Source of the DNA: Amycolatopsis taiwanensis DSM 45107
GTDB taxonomy: Bacteria; Actinomycetota; Actinomycetes; Mycobacteriales; Pseudonocardiaceae
Direction of reading: 5' to 3'
DNA length: 64,000 nucleotides
Assembly (NCBI RefSeq): GCF_000519205.1
Contig: NZ_JAFB01000014.1
Span: 124,001-188,000 of the forward strand
Shown: positions 6,875-16,540 of the stretch, piece after piece
Position numbering within the stretch: position 1 is the stretch's first letter
How the letters are laid out: each line of letters begins with the position of its first letter
Made by a program: the position numbers and the translations under genes
Notes under the pieces: generated by a model
The model's input: only the letters and a program-made list of their open reading frames with translations
What the model was told of the DNA's origin: nothing
Databases searched by the model: none

Positions 6875-8668
6875 TCAGTCAAGCGTGGGCAGGGTGAGCG
6901 TCTGACCGAGGTCGCCGGTGGCGACGGTGACCAGCGCGCCGGTGAGTCCACCGCGGTAGTTGAGATCCCCGCCGGCGAGCACCACCTTGATCGAATGGCC
7001 GGCGGCGAATTGGTGCACTATGGCCGGCAAGGTGATGGTCACCGGTTGGCTCGGATCGGCGATCCTGGCCGGCGCCACCAGGTTGTGGATCAGGCTCGCG
7101 GTGTGGTCCGGGGCGACGTCGTAGATCTTGGCGATCACCACCGGTTTTCCGGCCGGTCCCAGCGCCGCCGGGATCGGGGACTGCATCCGCACGGTGAGTT
7201 CCGGCGGCCCGACCACGGTCACCGGGGATGACAGCGGCGCGCTGCTCCAGGAGGCGTAGGTGCCGGGCAGGTTCAGATCCGGCGGCAGGTTCGGCGACAG
7301 CACGTCGATGCCGGAGGAACTGGTCGGAATTCCGCCCGGGATGGTGCCGAAACTCTGTGCACCGGGGCCGACATCCGCCGGCGACCGCACCAGGTTCTTG
7401 CCCGACAGGTAAAGCGTGCTGGTAGTGCCCACCGGGTACTGCGGTGCGGAGCCGTACGCCGGAGTGGCGATCCCGTTGTAGGACACCCAGTCCCGGAAGT
7501 ACGTGAACTCTGGCGAGGTGTCCACCGGTCCGTTCTTCAGGTACTGGTTGAACCAGGCGACCATCCGCGCGGCTTCATACTGGGTGGCAGGGTCGATATT
7601 GTCGGGGTCGATCTCCCCGGGTGCCGGGCCACCGGAATGCCCCCAGGACTGCCAGACCAGCTTCACTGGGTTGCCCTGGGCCTTGAGCGCCTGGTAAGTG
7701 GCGATCGACTCGTTGAGATTGAACAAGGTGTCGTTCTGCCCTTGCATCAGCAGCACCGGCACCTTGATCTGGTCCACGAAGCTGGTCACCGAGGCATGGC
7801 GCAGCAGGGAGATGGTGTCGTTGGTCGGGTAGCCAAGGGTGCCGGATGCCAGCAGGTCCGGGCAGATCTCGTTGGTGAAGTTGGGGCAGCCGAGCACACG
7901 GGACGGGTCGTTGTTGAGCCCGGTCACACTGCTCAGCCCGGCCCCCACCCCGAAGAGCAGCACCGGCCAGGTCAGTTTGGTGACCCCCGGCGTGCGGTAG
8001 GTGACCCCGGTGCGCAGGTCGGTGTTGTTGGGCGCCAGCGAATAGGACAGATCGTTCCAGGTGCTGATCGGTATCAGCGTGTCGATCCGCGGATCCACAG
8101 CGGCGGCCGCGAACTGCGCGCCGCCCCCGTAGGAGCCGCCGATCATGCCGACTCGCGGGTCGTGGGTGCTGGGTTTGCCGTTGTGGTCGACCTTGTCCTG
8201 CACGATCGAGGTCAGCGCCGGCACCGGTTGGGCATGCGCGGCGTCGTAGTAGGCGATGCCTTCCTGGCCACCGAGGAAACCGACCAGCTGGCTGGCCGCC
8301 TGGCCGTCCCAGTCCGGATCGTCCATGGTGATCTTGCAGCCGGATCCGCCGAACCCGAGCCCGGAATAGGCCAGCACCGCGTATTCGTTGGCGGCGAAGT
8401 ACTTGCCGATACCTGCCCGATCGTCTTTCGAACCACCGAACCCGTTGGTGGTCAGAATCGCCGGAACCGGCCGTTTCGCACTGGCCCCATCCGGCAGGTA
8501 CAGGTCTCCGACTACATCGCAGTGCTTCACCCCACCCGGCCCGACCAGCACGTCGAAATGCATCTCGGTCACCGAGAAGCCGATCGTCGTGTCCGCGGCG
8601 TACGCGGTCGCCGGTGCGGCCGCGGCGACCATCAGCAACCCGGCGAGCAAGGCCTTTGCCCGGCCCAT
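6875..8668 (-). CDS. secreted CocE/NonD-family (X-Pro dipeptidyl-peptidase-like, S15) hydrolase
   Basis: The 597-residue protein begins with a signal peptide of about 25 residues (hydrophobic L-L-A-G-L-L-M-V-A-A-A-A-P ending A-Y-A). An alpha/beta-hydrolase domain follows, with G-F-G-G-S in the oxyanion region and the nucleophile in G-G-S-Y-G-G-G. The C-terminal jelly-roll domain is typical of CocE/NonD and S15 enzymes. The serine is visible; the acid and histidine are likely in the D-T-L-F and S-W-G-H-S-G segments. Substrate class (peptide or ester) cannot be told from sequence. ATG 8668 is chosen behind GAGGAAGG; GTG 8677 is an alternative. Confidence 0.75.
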   Translation of the reverse strand: MGRAKALLAGLLMVAAAAPATAYAADTTIGFSVTEMHFDVLVGPGGVKHCDVVGDLYLPDGASAKRPVPAILTTNGFGGSKDDRAGIGKYFAANEYAVLAYSGLGFGGSGCKITMDDPDWDGQAASQLVGFLGGQEGIAYYDAAHAQPVPALTSIVQDKVDHNGKPSTHDPRVGMIGGSYGGGAQFAAAAVDPRIDTLIPISTWNDLSYSLAPNNTDLRTGVTYRTPGVTKLTWPVLLFGVGAGLSSVTGLNNDPSRVLGCPNFTNEICPDLLASGTLGYPTNDTISLLRHASVTSFVDQIKVPVLLMQGQNDTLFNLNESIATYQALKAQGNPVKLVWQSWGHSGGPAPGEIDPDNIDPATQYEAARMVAWFNQYLKNGPVDTSPEFTYFRDWVSYNGIATPAYGSAPQYPVGTTSTLYLSGKNLVRSPADVGPGAQSFGTIPGGIPTSSSGIDVLSPNLPPDLNLPGTYASWSSAPLSSPVTVVGPPELTVRMQSPIPAALGPAGKPVVIAKIYDVAPDHTASLIHNLVAPARIADPSQPVTITLPAIVHQFAAGHSIKVVLAGGDLNYRGGLTGALVTVATGDLGQTLTLPTLD

Positions 8669-8814
8669 CCCACCCACCCTTCCTCACGGGAATTTCATCC
8701 CATGGGCTACAACGCCCCTCTCTCGCCGGGGTTACGCGCCGGTAGCCAGGTCGACGATCGTCGCGCAGCCTTCCTCGGCCTGATCGAGGTGTTTTCGTTG
8801 ACGGGAGTTTGCCG

Positions 8815-8970
8815 CACTGAACCGGCAACTCAGTTGTCTGGACCCAGAACTCGCCGGTCTGAACCGGGGACACGGCGTGCTGGACCGGGGACACGCCGGA
8901 ACCCCGGCGTGTCCCCGCTTCCGGCGCGTGTGTTCCCGGTTCTGGCGGCTGAGTTCTGGGTTGCGGACGG
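8815..8970. repeat. intergenic copy of the 21-bp-unit repeat family (locus 2, inverted arms)
   Basis: Three 21-bp units on the left (CGGCAACTC..., CCAGAACTC..., CGGGGACAC...) are followed around 8895 by CGGAACCCCGG. About three units in inverted orientation come next. The whole 150-bp block could form a long imperfect hairpin. The remainder of 8669-8990 holds nothing else recognisable. Confidence 0.7.
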
Positions 8971-8990
8971 GGCGGAAGCGCCGTTCAGGC

Positions 8991-9560
8991 CTACTTCGCC
9001 GTGCGCTGGTCGGCCCGCACGATCTCGGCCGCGGTGGGCGCGTGCTCGGGATCGGTGAGCCACTGCAGGGCGGTACCGACGAGCAGTGAGTAGTAGTGCG
9101 CGCCGACGGCACGCACTTCGTCGGGAGCGGCTTCCGGCCCCAGGCCGCCGAACGCACGCGCCAGCACGGTGCGGGCCGTTTGCTGGGCGCCTGCGTTCAT
9201 CGCACGGACCTTCTCGTCGTGCTTCAGATAGCTGATGCCCTCGAAGTTCACGAACCACAATTCGCGGTTGGCCCGGATCGACTCGATGATCCGGCTCCAG
9301 CGAGCTTCGTGCGTGGCGGGCGTGTCGGTCCCCGCCGGTGTCGCCGGATCGTCGAGGACGGCGAACAGCAGCTCTCCCCACTCGGTGTTCAGCTCATGGA
9401 GGGCCTGTGTGAGCAACTCCTCCTTCGAGCCGAAGTGGTAGTTGATCGATGCCTGGTTCGCGCCGGACGCGGCGACCAGTTCACGCACGGTCGTGCGCGC
9501 GTACCCGGTCCGCAGCAGGCACTCTCTCGCGGCGCTCAGCAGGTTCTCGCGGTGTCCCAC
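8991..9560 (-). CDS. TetR/AcrR-family transcriptional regulator
   Basis: The 189-residue protein has a canonical N-terminal TetR helix-turn-helix at residues 4-48. It reads T-T-V-R-E-L-V-A-A-S-G-A-N-Q, then I-N-Y-H-F-G-S-K-E-E-L-L. A ligand-binding helical domain follows. It is divergently transcribed from an ABC exporter, and a palindrome sits in the shared 66-bp gap. The likely role is repression of the transporter and itself. GTG 9560 is the first start codon. Confidence 0.85.
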   Translation of the reverse strand: MGHRENLLSAARECLLRTGYARTTVRELVAASGANQASINYHFGSKEELLTQALHELNTEWGELLFAVLDDPATPAGTDTPATHEARWSRIIESIRANRELWFVNFEGISYLKHDEKVRAMNAGAQQTARTVLARAFGGLGPEAAPDEVRAVGAHYYSLLVGTALQWLTDPEHAPTAAEIVRADQRTAK

Positions 9561-9579
9561 GTGTGCTACCGTATCATGT

Positions 9580-9591
9580 AAACGTTCGTTT
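9580..9591. promoter_or_regulatory. TetR-type palindromic operator in the divergent gap
   Basis: AAACG-TT-CGTTT is a perfect 12-bp palindrome midway between the TetR start (9560) and the ABC ATPase start (9627). Its position suits repression of both genes. Confidence 0.6.
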
Positions 9592-9626
9592 TAAACACCC
9601 ATTCGCCATAGCTGGAGGGGATCAGA

Positions 9627-10388
9627 ATGTCCGCACCTGCCGTGCGCACGCGGGACCTGCGCTGCAGATTCGCCGGGGAGGCCGGCCCGGTCGACGCGTT
9701 ACGCGGGATCAACCTGGACGTCGAACGCGGCTCGTTCGTCGCGATCATGGGACCGTCGGGCTCGGGCAAGACGACCTTGCTGCACTGCGCCGCCGGGCTG
9801 CGGGTCCCGACCTCGGGCACCGTCGAACTCGACGGCGTGAACCTGTCCGGGCTCGACGAGACCCGGTTGGCCGAGTTGCGCCGACGGCGCGTCGGTTTCG
9901 TGTTCCAGTCGTTCAACCTGCTCCCGGCCCTGACGGCGGCGGAGAACATAGAACTGCCGCTGCGCCTGGACTCGCGCCAGGTCGACCCGCGGCATACCGC
10001 TGCGCTACTCGCCCGAGTGGGCCTGGGCAACCGCGACCGGCACCGGCCAGACCAGCTGTCGGGCGGGCAGAAACAGCGCGTGGCGGTCGCCCGGGCGCTG
10101 ATCACCAACCCGGAAGTCGTGTTCGCGGACGAGCCGACCGGGGCACTGGACATCCGCAGCGCACGGGAAGTGCTCACCCTGCTGCGTCAACTGGCTGACC
10201 AGGGACAGACGATCATCATGGTCACCCACGACCCGGTGGCCGCCTCGTTCTCCGACCAGGTGCTCTTCCTGGCCGACGGCCTGATCGTCGACCGGCTGGC
10301 GCGGCCGTCCGCGCCCGCGGTCGCCAGCCGCATGGCGACCCTGGTCGAGTCCGCCGAGCGGGCGGCGAACGCGGCGGGGGTGCGTTGA
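9627..10388 (+). CDS. ABC transporter ATP-binding protein (MacB/LolD type)
   Basis: The 253-residue ATPase has Walker [10 protein letters not shown] near residue 43, a Q-loop at F-V-F-Q-S-F-N-L-L, the signature L-S-G-G-Q-K-Q-R, and Walker B V-V-F-A-D-E-P. The switch histidine is in V-T-H-D. The length and the [12 protein letters not shown] segment are typical of MacB/LolD-type ATPases that pair with FtsX-like permeases, and such a permease starts 1 nt after the stop. The start ATG follows GGAGGGG. Control by the divergent TetR is likely. Confidence 0.9.
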   Translation: MSAPAVRTRDLRCRFAGEAGPVDALRGINLDVERGSFVAIMGPSGSGKTTLLHCAAGLRVPTSGTVELDGVNLSGLDETRLAELRRRRVGFVFQSFNLLPALTAAENIELPLRLDSRQVDPRHTAALLARVGLGNRDRHRPDQLSGGQKQRVAVARALITNPEVVFADEPTGALDIRSAREVLTLLRQLADQGQTIIMVTHDPVAASFSDQVLFLADGLIVDRLARPSAPAVASRMATLVESAERAANAAGVR

Positions 10389-10389
10389 G

Positions 10390-11706
10390 ATGATTTCCTT
10401 GGCACTGCGCCTGTTCCGCTATCACCGCGCGGCGGCGGTCGCCACCGGACTCGTCGCGCTGGTCGGGATGGCCTTGGTCGTCGCGATGGCCGCGCTGCTC
10501 GACACGGGCCTGGCGGAGAGTACCGCCGCTGCGGACCGAGCATTTTTGACCCAGTTCCCGCTGATCCTCGGTGGTTGGGTGGTCGCGATCGTGGTTTTCG
10601 CGATGGTCTCCACCATCGGTGTCACCGTCAGCGGACGGGCCGGGGAGATCGCCGGGTTGCGCCTGATCGGAGCGTCACCGCGTCAGGTGCGGACGCTGAT
10701 CTCGGCGGAGACGCTGGCGATCGCCGTCGCGGCCGTGCTGCCCGGCCTGGGTGTCGGGTACCTCCTCGGCTGGATCCTCATGTCGAGCATTCGCTCCGCG
10801 GGCCTGACCGACCCGGCCTCGAGCTACGCGCCCGGGGTGGGCCTCCCGGTCGCCGGCGTCGCCGTCGTGCTGGCCGCGAGCGCGGCGGCGGCGTGGATCG
10901 GCAGCCGTAAACCGGCAGGGCGAAGCCCCGTCGGGGACCCGGTGCCCACGGTGTCCAAGCGGCGCCGGGCAACCGGCCGGCGAGTCGTCGCGGGAATCAT
11001 GCTGGTCGCCGGGATCGGCTCGGCGAGTGCCGTCCTGGGCCTGCCGGCGGACAACATCGCGACGACCGGGATGACCGGTCCGGCCACGGTCCTCATCGCG
11101 GTCAGCCTGGCCGTGCTCGCGCCTGAACTCGTGAACGTGGTGAACCGTGTCCTGCGCGTCCTTTCCTCGCTGCCACGTGGCGCCGCCGCCCATCTCGCGG
11201 CCATCAACCTGTCCGCGGCGCCGGAGCGAGTGCGTCCGCTCGTCACGTTTCTCACGCTGCTCGTCGGGGTCTCGGCCGGGACCCTCAGCATGCAGGGCAT
11301 CGAGAACCAACACGCGAGCCCGGACAGCACGGCGCGCGTACTGGCGTCGGTCAACTACCTCGTGGTGGTCCTCATCGCGCTGTTCATGGCGATCGCGCTG
11401 ACCAACAATCTGGTGGCCGCGATCGCTCGGCGGCGCGAGGAATTCGCCGTGATATCGCTGATCGGCTCGACTATCGGGCAGGCGCGCGGAATGCTGCTCC
11501 GCGAGACGGCCGCGGCGACGATCATCAGCGTGGTCGCGGGCGGCCTCGGCGCGCTGGTGTGCGTCATCCCGTTCGCCATCGTCAAGACCGGCAGCCCGGC
11601 GGCGGCCTTCCACGTCGGCCCCTACCTGGTGAGCATCGCGATCGGTGCCGCCGTCGCGCTCGGCGTCACCGCTGTCGCCGGCAGCCGGACCATCCGCAAC
11701 GCCTGA
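10390..11706 (+). CDS. FtsX-like ABC transporter permease
   Basis: The 438-residue membrane protein has an N-terminal helix (residues 15-38) and several further hydrophobic segments. It looks like two FtsX-type half-domains, including the G-R-A-G-E-I-A-G-L-R-L-I-G-A-S motif at the first and R-R-E-E-F-A-V-I-S-L-I-G-S-T at the second. These motifs contact the ATPase. It lies one base downstream of the ATPase gene and is surely co-translated with it. Together they probably export a lipid-like compound, peptide or drug. The substrate is not apparent. Confidence 0.8.
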   Translation: MISLALRLFRYHRAAAVATGLVALVGMALVVAMAALLDTGLAESTAAADRAFLTQFPLILGGWVVAIVVFAMVSTIGVTVSGRAGEIAGLRLIGASPRQVRTLISAETLAIAVAAVLPGLGVGYLLGWILMSSIRSAGLTDPASSYAPGVGLPVAGVAVVLAASAAAAWIGSRKPAGRSPVGDPVPTVSKRRRATGRRVVAGIMLVAGIGSASAVLGLPADNIATTGMTGPATVLIAVSLAVLAPELVNVVNRVLRVLSSLPRGAAAHLAAINLSAAPERVRPLVTFLTLLVGVSAGTLSMQGIENQHASPDSTARVLASVNYLVVVLIALFMAIALTNNLVAAIARRREEFAVISLIGSTIGQARGMLLRETAAATIISVVAGGLGALVCVIPFAIVKTGSPAAAFHVGPYLVSIAIGAAVALGVTAVAGSRTIRNA

Positions 11707-11741
11707 TCATCGCATTGACGCACGCCCCGCCGGCGGGCATC

Positions 11742-11770
11742 ATGAACGCACGTTCATGAACAGGCGTTCA
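11742..11770. promoter_or_regulatory. overlapping TetR-type operators upstream of the methyltransferase-TetR pair
   Basis: ATGAACG-CA-CGTTCAT is a perfect 16-bp palindrome at 11742-11757. A second imperfect site, TGAAC-AGG-CGTTCA, overlaps it and runs to about 11769. They precede the methyltransferase start (11794). The TetR gene two positions downstream in the same operon is the obvious candidate binder. Confidence 0.55.
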
Positions 11771-11793
11771 CAAAGGTGGTCGAGGAGGCTTCG

Positions 11794-12639
11794 GTGGCAG
11801 GAATCGTCAACACCGCACAGGCGCAGGCATGGAACGGGTATGAAGGTGAGCACTGGGCCGCCCATTACGACCGCTATGACGCGGTGAACGGCGGATTCAA
11901 CAAGTTCCTGCTCGAGGCGGCGGCGATCGGCGAACGAGATCGCGTACTCGACGTCGGCTGCGGGAACGGTCAGTTGACGCGGTTGGCGGCCCGTCAGGCC
12001 CGGCTCGGGTCCGCATCCGGTGTCGACCTTTCGGGCCCGATGCTCGCCACGGCGCGGGCCCGCGCGGAAGCGGAGAACGTTCGCAACGTGTCGTTCGAGC
12101 GGGGCGACGTACAGGTCTACCCGTTCGAGGAGGACGCCTTCGACGTTGCGCTCAGCCGGTTCGGGATCATGTTCTTCGGCGACCCGGTCGCCGCCTTCGC
12201 CAACATCGCCCGCGCTCTGCGCCCGGCGGGCCGGCTCGCGTTCGTGTGCATGACCGAGATCGCCGACACCGACCTGGGCACCGTGTTCGGCTCGATGGCC
12301 CAGTACCTGCCACCTCCCAACGGTCCGGACGGGAGCGGCCCCACGTCCTTCGCCGATCCCGAGCGCACTCGGTCCGTGCTGGCGGAGGCCGGATTCGGAG
12401 ACATCACCTGCACCCGCGTTGAAACGGACCAGACTTGGGGCCGCGACGTCGCCGACGCCGCCCAGTTCATCGCCGGCTGGGGCCCGGTCAAGTACCACAT
12501 GGACCTGGCCGGACCCGAGGCCACGACTCGCGCTCGGGACGCCCTCACGGCCGCGCTGCACGCTTATGCCGAACCCGGTGCTGTCCGGCTGCGCGGCGTG
12601 GCGTGGCTGGTCACCGCGGTCGCCCCGGCATCGTCCTAA
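11794..12639 (+). CDS. class I SAM-dependent methyltransferase
   Basis: The 281-residue protein has a Rossmann-type methyltransferase domain. Motif I is V-L-D-V-G-C-G-N-G-Q, the acidic loop is G-V-D-L-S-G-P-M-L-A, and F-D-V-A-L-S-R-F-G-I-M-F-F is the motif IV region. It resembles ubiquinone/menaquinone-type (UbiE-like) methyltransferases acting on small molecules. The GTG at 11794 is preferred over 11776 because GAGGAGG sits 6 nt upstream of it. It is followed 15 bp later by a TetR gene, and operators precede the pair. The methyl acceptor is unknown. Confidence 0.8.
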   Translation: MAGIVNTAQAQAWNGYEGEHWAAHYDRYDAVNGGFNKFLLEAAAIGERDRVLDVGCGNGQLTRLAARQARLGSASGVDLSGPMLATARARAEAENVRNVSFERGDVQVYPFEEDAFDVALSRFGIMFFGDPVAAFANIARALRPAGRLAFVCMTEIADTDLGTVFGSMAQYLPPPNGPDGSGPTSFADPERTRSVLAEAGFGDITCTRVETDQTWGRDVADAAQFIAGWGPVKYHMDLAGPEATTRARDALTAALHAYAEPGAVRLRGVAWLVTAVAPASS

Positions 12640-12654
12640 CGCGACGGACGCCTG

Positions 12655-13269
12655 ATGTCACCGAGGAAGGCGGAGATACTGCGCCACAGCGACGATGAGC
12701 GAAGCCTGCGTGACCACCTGATCGCCACCACCGAACGCATGATTTCGGTGCAGGGGACGGCGGGGCTCACCGTCCGGGCGATCGCTCGTGAGGCGGGTGT
12801 CGCCGACGGCGTGCTGTACAACCATTTCACCGACAAGGAGGAGTTGCTGGCCCACGCCTTGCGTGCGCATGTCCGGACTGTCGAACAAGGTCTGGGCGAA
12901 CTCCCCGAACCCGGCGCCGGTGCCGTCGAAGCCAATCTTCGCGCCTACCTCACCTACGGCTTGGCCATGCACCGGGCGATCCTGCCCGCTTTCGCCGGGT
13001 TGCTCGCCCAGCCCGCGGTCCTCGTCAGGTTCACGGAGTTGGTCGAGCCCACCGCGGACTGGCGCGATCGGCTGCGGGAGTACCTGCATGCCGAACGAGA
13101 TCTGGGCCGCCTCGCTGCCGACGCCGAACTGGAGTCGGCCGCGGCGATGCTCGTGGGTGTCTGCCACGAGTTCGTGCTGTCCACGCTGTTTCAACACAAT
13201 GCACCGGAAACGACCCCGCCCGCGGTCGAATCCATCATCACCGCCGTACTGAACGGAATCGCACGATGA
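12655..13269 (+). CDS. TetR/AcrR-family transcriptional regulator
   Basis: The 204-residue protein has the TetR DNA-binding domain at residues 18-64. It contains L-T-V-R-A-I-A-R-E-A-G-V-A-D-G-V-L-Y-N-H-F-T-D-K-E-E-L. The C-terminal half is an all-helical ligand domain. It is encoded directly after a methyltransferase. Overlapping palindromes upstream of that pair suggest autoregulation. No good Shine-Dalgarno precedes the ATG, so translation may depend on the upstream gene. Confidence 0.8.
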   Translation: MSPRKAEILRHSDDERSLRDHLIATTERMISVQGTAGLTVRAIAREAGVADGVLYNHFTDKEELLAHALRAHVRTVEQGLGELPEPGAGAVEANLRAYLTYGLAMHRAILPAFAGLLAQPAVLVRFTELVEPTADWRDRLREYLHAERDLGRLAADAELESAAAMLVGVCHEFVLSTLFQHNAPETTPPAVESIITAVLNGIAR

Positions 13270-13406
13270 TTCAGCGCACCACCTCTGTCCAAAGAGGAAA
13301 ATGCACTGGAGAGCCGACCCAGCGATGACCTCAGGGGTAATTGCCCCTGCGTGAATCGCGGGCCAGTCTGTGCCGGTAACCCAGCGGACCAAATGAGGAG
13401 ACCGGG

Positions 13407-14285
13407 TTGACCGAACAGACCAGGAGCCGCGTGCTGGACGGGCAGGTGGCGATCGTGACCGGGGCGACCAGCGGCATCGGCGCCGCCATCGCGGCGGAAT
13501 TCGCACGGCAGGGCGCGCGGGTGGTGATGACGGGCCGCCGCGTCAAGGACGGCGCAGCGGTAGCCGAGCGCATCGGCACCAACGCGGTGTTCCTACCCGC
13601 CGACCTCACCGACCACGCCGCGCCGGCCCGTCTGGTCGACACGGCGCTGGATCGGTTCGGCCGTCTGGACTGCCTGGTCAACAATGCGGGCATCCCCGGC
13701 CACCCGGTCCCGATCGCCGAACTCGACCTGGCCGCGTTCGACCAGGCCATCGCGGTGCATGTGCGGGCTCCGCTGGCCTTGATCCAGCAGGCGGCGCGGC
13801 ATATGGTGCCCCAGCGGTCGGGAACCGTGCTCAATGTGGCGAGCGTTTCGGGGCTGCGCGCCGGATTCTCCGGGCCGGACTACTCGATCGCCAAGGCCGC
13901 GATGCAGCACCTGACCCGGTGTGCCGCCGTCGATCTCGGACAGTCCGGGATCCGGGTCAACACGATCTCCCCGGGCCCCATCGCCACCGGCATCCAGGCC
14001 AAGGCCGTCGGCGCCGATGCCGCAGCCGCCGACCATGCGGCCGACGACGGGGTCCCGGTGTTCGCCCGGTTCCTCCCTCAGTTTCAACCCGACCCGCGCA
14101 TCGGCCGGCCCCAGGACATCGCCGACGTCGCCGTTTTCCTCGCCAGCGACGCCGCCCGGCACGTCAACGGGCAGGACCTCACCGTCGACGGCGCGCTCAC
14201 CGCGGGCCGGCCCTGGTCCACGGCGGCCGCCGAACACGCGGCCATCGCCCAAGCCATCGCGACCGTGAAGGCAAACAGCCACTGA
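13407..14285 (+). CDS. short-chain dehydrogenase/reductase (SDR)
   Basis: The 292-residue protein is a classical SDR. It has the nucleotide-binding T-G-A-T-S-G-I-G near residue 18, the N-N-A-G motif, the catalytic serine in V-A-S-V-S-G, and Y-S-I-A-K. The C-terminal D-A-A-R-H-V-N-G-Q-D-L-T-V-D-G-A segment is typical of the FabG-like group. The TTG start at 13407 follows GAGGAG by 6 nt. The product probably oxidises or reduces a hydroxyl/ketone with NAD(P). The tail is some 30 residues longer than usual. The neighbours do not define a pathway. Confidence 0.8.
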   Translation: MTEQTRSRVLDGQVAIVTGATSGIGAAIAAEFARQGARVVMTGRRVKDGAAVAERIGTNAVFLPADLTDHAAPARLVDTALDRFGRLDCLVNNAGIPGHPVPIAELDLAAFDQAIAVHVRAPLALIQQAARHMVPQRSGTVLNVASVSGLRAGFSGPDYSIAKAAMQHLTRCAAVDLGQSGIRVNTISPGPIATGIQAKAVGADAAAADHAADDGVPVFARFLPQFQPDPRIGRPQDIADVAVFLASDAARHVNGQDLTVDGALTAGRPWSTAAAEHAAIAQAIATVKANSH

Positions 14286-14322
14286 GATCAACCAATGCGG
14301 TTCAGGCGGAATTGGGCGATGA

Positions 14323-15465
14323 CTATCTCAGGGGCCGGAAGAATTCCCGGATGTCGGTGACCAACAGGTCCGGGGCCTGTAGCGAGGCGAAATGGCCGCC
14401 GCGGGAGAACGCCGACCATCGAGTGACCACATTGGACAACTCCGCCAGGCCGCGGATCGCCCGATCGCCAAGGAAGTTCGCCACCCCGGTCGGCACGGAC
14501 GAGCGCGCGGGACGCCGGCCCCACGCTTCTGACGCGGCTTCGAGATAGAGCCGAGCGGCGGATCCCGCGGTTCGGGTGAGCCAGTAAGTCGTAACGTTGG
14601 TGAGGATCGTGTCCCGAGCTATCGGCGTCCGCTGGGTTTGGGTGGGGTTCCAGTCCACGAACCATTCCAGGTTCCAGGCGAGTTGCCCGGCCGGGGAGTC
14701 GTTGAGTGCGTAGGCGATTGTTTGCGGGCGGGTGGACATCTGGGTGGCGTAGCCGGAGTGGCCATACCACCACATCGTGTTCTGCTGGGCCTGTTCTCGC
14801 TCCGCTTCGGAAAGGGTGTCCAGTTCGCCGGGGTCGATCGGGGTCGAGGCGTTGGCCAGCGCATTGACATGCACGCCGAGGACATTTTCCGGGGCGATCC
14901 GGCCGAGTTCGGGGGAGACGATGCTGCCGAAGTCGCCACCCTGGGCCCCATAGCGCTGGTATCCGAGGCGCCGCATCAGTTCCGCCCAGGCTCGCGCGAT
15001 GCGGTTCACGCCCCAACCGGGCTCCCCGGTCGGGCCGGAGAAGGCGAACCCCGGCAGTGAGGGAGCGACGACGTGGAAGGCGTCCATCGGGTCCCCGCCG
15101 TGGGCACGTGGGTCGGTCAGCGGGCCGAGGATGTCCAGAAAGTCGTACACCGTGCTCGGCCAGCCGTGCGTGATGACCAGCGGCGTGGCGCCGGGTTCCG
15201 GCGACCGCACATGCAGGAAATGGATTCTCTGGCCGTCGATGGTCGTCGTGAACTGGGGAACCCTGTTGAGACGTGCCTCGTGCTCGCGCCAGTCGTAACC
15301 GGTGCGCCAGTAGTCGGCCAACTCGGCCAGGTAGTCCTTGTTCACCCCGTACGACCACCCGGCGTCCGGCAGTTCGTCGGGCCACCGGGTCCGGGCCAGC
15401 CGATCCGCCAGGTCGTCGAGATCGGCCTGGGGGATGTCGACGCGAAAGGGTTCGATTGTGCTCAT
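14323..15465 (-). CDS. epoxide hydrolase (EHN-type alpha/beta hydrolase)
   Basis: The 380-residue protein has the epoxide-hydrolase N-terminal domain (residues 1-100, starting [10 protein letters not shown]) and an alpha/beta-hydrolase core. The oxyanion motif is H-G-W-P-S, the nucleophile is the aspartate in G-G-D-F-G-S, and the catalytic histidine is in R-G-G-H-F-A-S. These features match microsomal-type epoxide hydrolases that open epoxides to diols via an Asp ester. ATG 15465 is favoured over 15540 because the longer form runs through the intergenic operator. It is divergent from a WYL regulator, which probably controls it. Confidence 0.85.
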   Translation of the reverse strand: MSTIEPFRVDIPQADLDDLADRLARTRWPDELPDAGWSYGVNKDYLAELADYWRTGYDWREHEARLNRVPQFTTTIDGQRIHFLHVRSPEPGATPLVITHGWPSTVYDFLDILGPLTDPRAHGGDPMDAFHVVAPSLPGFAFSGPTGEPGWGVNRIARAWAELMRRLGYQRYGAQGGDFGSIVSPELGRIAPENVLGVHVNALANASTPIDPGELDTLSEAEREQAQQNTMWWYGHSGYATQMSTRPQTIAYALNDSPAGQLAWNLEWFVDWNPTQTQRTPIARDTILTNVTTYWLTRTAGSAARLYLEAASEAWGRRPARSSVPTGVANFLGDRAIRGLAELSNVVTRWSAFSRGGHFASLQAPDLLVTDIREFFRPLR

Positions 15466-15483
15466 ACGACACAGCGTCCCGCG

Positions 15484-15510
15484 TGTATAGGACAGCCGCA
15501 GTCCTACATA
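15484..15510. promoter_or_regulatory. inverted repeat between epoxide hydrolase and WYL regulator genes
   Basis: TAGGAC-agccgca-GTCCTA (15488-15506) is a perfect 6-bp inverted repeat. Partial symmetry extends outward (TGTA.../...CATA). It fills the 62-bp divergent gap and is the natural candidate for the regulator's operator. Similar sites with a TGTAnnAC flavour are common for YafY-type proteins. Confidence 0.55.
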
Positions 15511-15527
15511 TCGGCGATAGTGGGTGT

Positions 15528-16496
15528 GTGTTGGAAACACCCACCCGCCTGCTCCGGTTGCTGGCGTTGCTGCAGATGCGCCGTGACTGGAGCGGCACCG
15601 AGCTCGCGGAGCGGCTCGGCGTGACCACCAGAACAGTGCGGCGCGACATCGACCGGCTGCGAGAGCTCGGCTATCCGGTCGCCGCCACGATGGGCCCCAC
15701 CGGCGGGTACCGGCTCGGGGCCGGCGCCACGGTGCCCCCGCTCCTGCTGGACGACGACGAGGCGGTGGCGGTCGCCGTTGGGCTGCATACCGCCGCCATG
15801 AGTAGCGTGACCGGGATCGAAGAAGCGTCCCTGCGCGCCCTGTCCAAAGTGGAACACCTACTGCCGCCGCGCCTGCGCGACCGGGTGAGAACCCTGGAAA
15901 ACGCCATGGTCGCGATCCCTTCGCGCAAGGGTCCCACCGTGGACGCGCCAGTCCTCACCGCGGTCTCGGCCGCGATCCGCGCCGCCGAGACGCTCCGGTT
16001 CGACTACGTCAGCCACCATGAGACCTCGTCGCTGCGCATGGTCGAGCCGCATCGTGTGGTCTCGTGGGGCCGCAAGTGGTATTTGGTCGGCTGGGACGTC
16101 GACCGGGCGAACTGGCGCACCTTCCGCGTTGATCGGATGTCGCTTCGCACGCCGAACGGCCCCAGGTTCGCCCGTCGCGAACCACCGGACGGTGATGTGA
16201 CCGCTTACCTGCGCAGGACGATCGGCCGTGACATCTGGCCCTATCGCGCCCGGCTGCGTGTGCACGCTCCCGCATCCCGGATCACCGGACGCGTCGACGG
16301 AATGGTCACGCCGATCGATGAGCGGACCTGCCTGCTGGAGTTGGCTTCGGACTCGCTCGATCTGGTAGCTCTCGTCGTGGGCACGCTCGACGTCGATTTC
16401 GATGTCGAATCTCCACCAGAACTCGCCCAACACCTTCGCAAACTGGCCAACCGTTTCGCGAAAGCCTTAGCTCGTACGCCACCAGCGGGCGAATGA
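15528..16496 (+). CDS. WYL-domain transcriptional regulator (YafY/PafC type)
   Basis: The 322-residue protein starts with a DeoR-like winged helix ([20 protein letters not shown]). A central WYL domain binds a ligand or nucleic acid; here the motif reads [11 protein letters not shown]-terminal extension domain follows. GTG 15528 gives the M-L-E-T-P-T-R-L-L start. It is divergent from the epoxide hydrolase with an inverted repeat between them. The likely role is repression or activation of that hydrolase. Its stop overlaps an alternative start of the following GNAT gene as ATGA. Confidence 0.85.
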   Translation: MLETPTRLLRLLALLQMRRDWSGTELAERLGVTTRTVRRDIDRLRELGYPVAATMGPTGGYRLGAGATVPPLLLDDDEAVAVAVGLHTAAMSSVTGIEEASLRALSKVEHLLPPRLRDRVRTLENAMVAIPSRKGPTVDAPVLTAVSAAIRAAETLRFDYVSHHETSSLRMVEPHRVVSWGRKWYLVGWDVDRANWRTFRVDRMSLRTPNGPRFARREPPDGDVTAYLRRTIGRDIWPYRARLRVHAPASRITGRVDGMVTPIDERTCLLELASDSLDLVALVVGTLDVDFDVESPPELAQHLRKLANRFAKALARTPPAGE

Positions 16497-16527
16497 AAAA
16501 TCGCGTGCCGAGACCTGTACGGGTACG

Positions 16528-16540
16528 GATAATCACGAAT
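16528..16540 (+). promoter_or_regulatory. probable leaderless -10 element for the GNAT gene
   Basis: GATAAT at 16528-16533 is followed 7 nt later by GTG 16541, the spacing expected when the transcript begins at or beside the start codon. No Shine-Dalgarno precedes the GTG, which supports leaderless translation. Confidence 0.45.
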
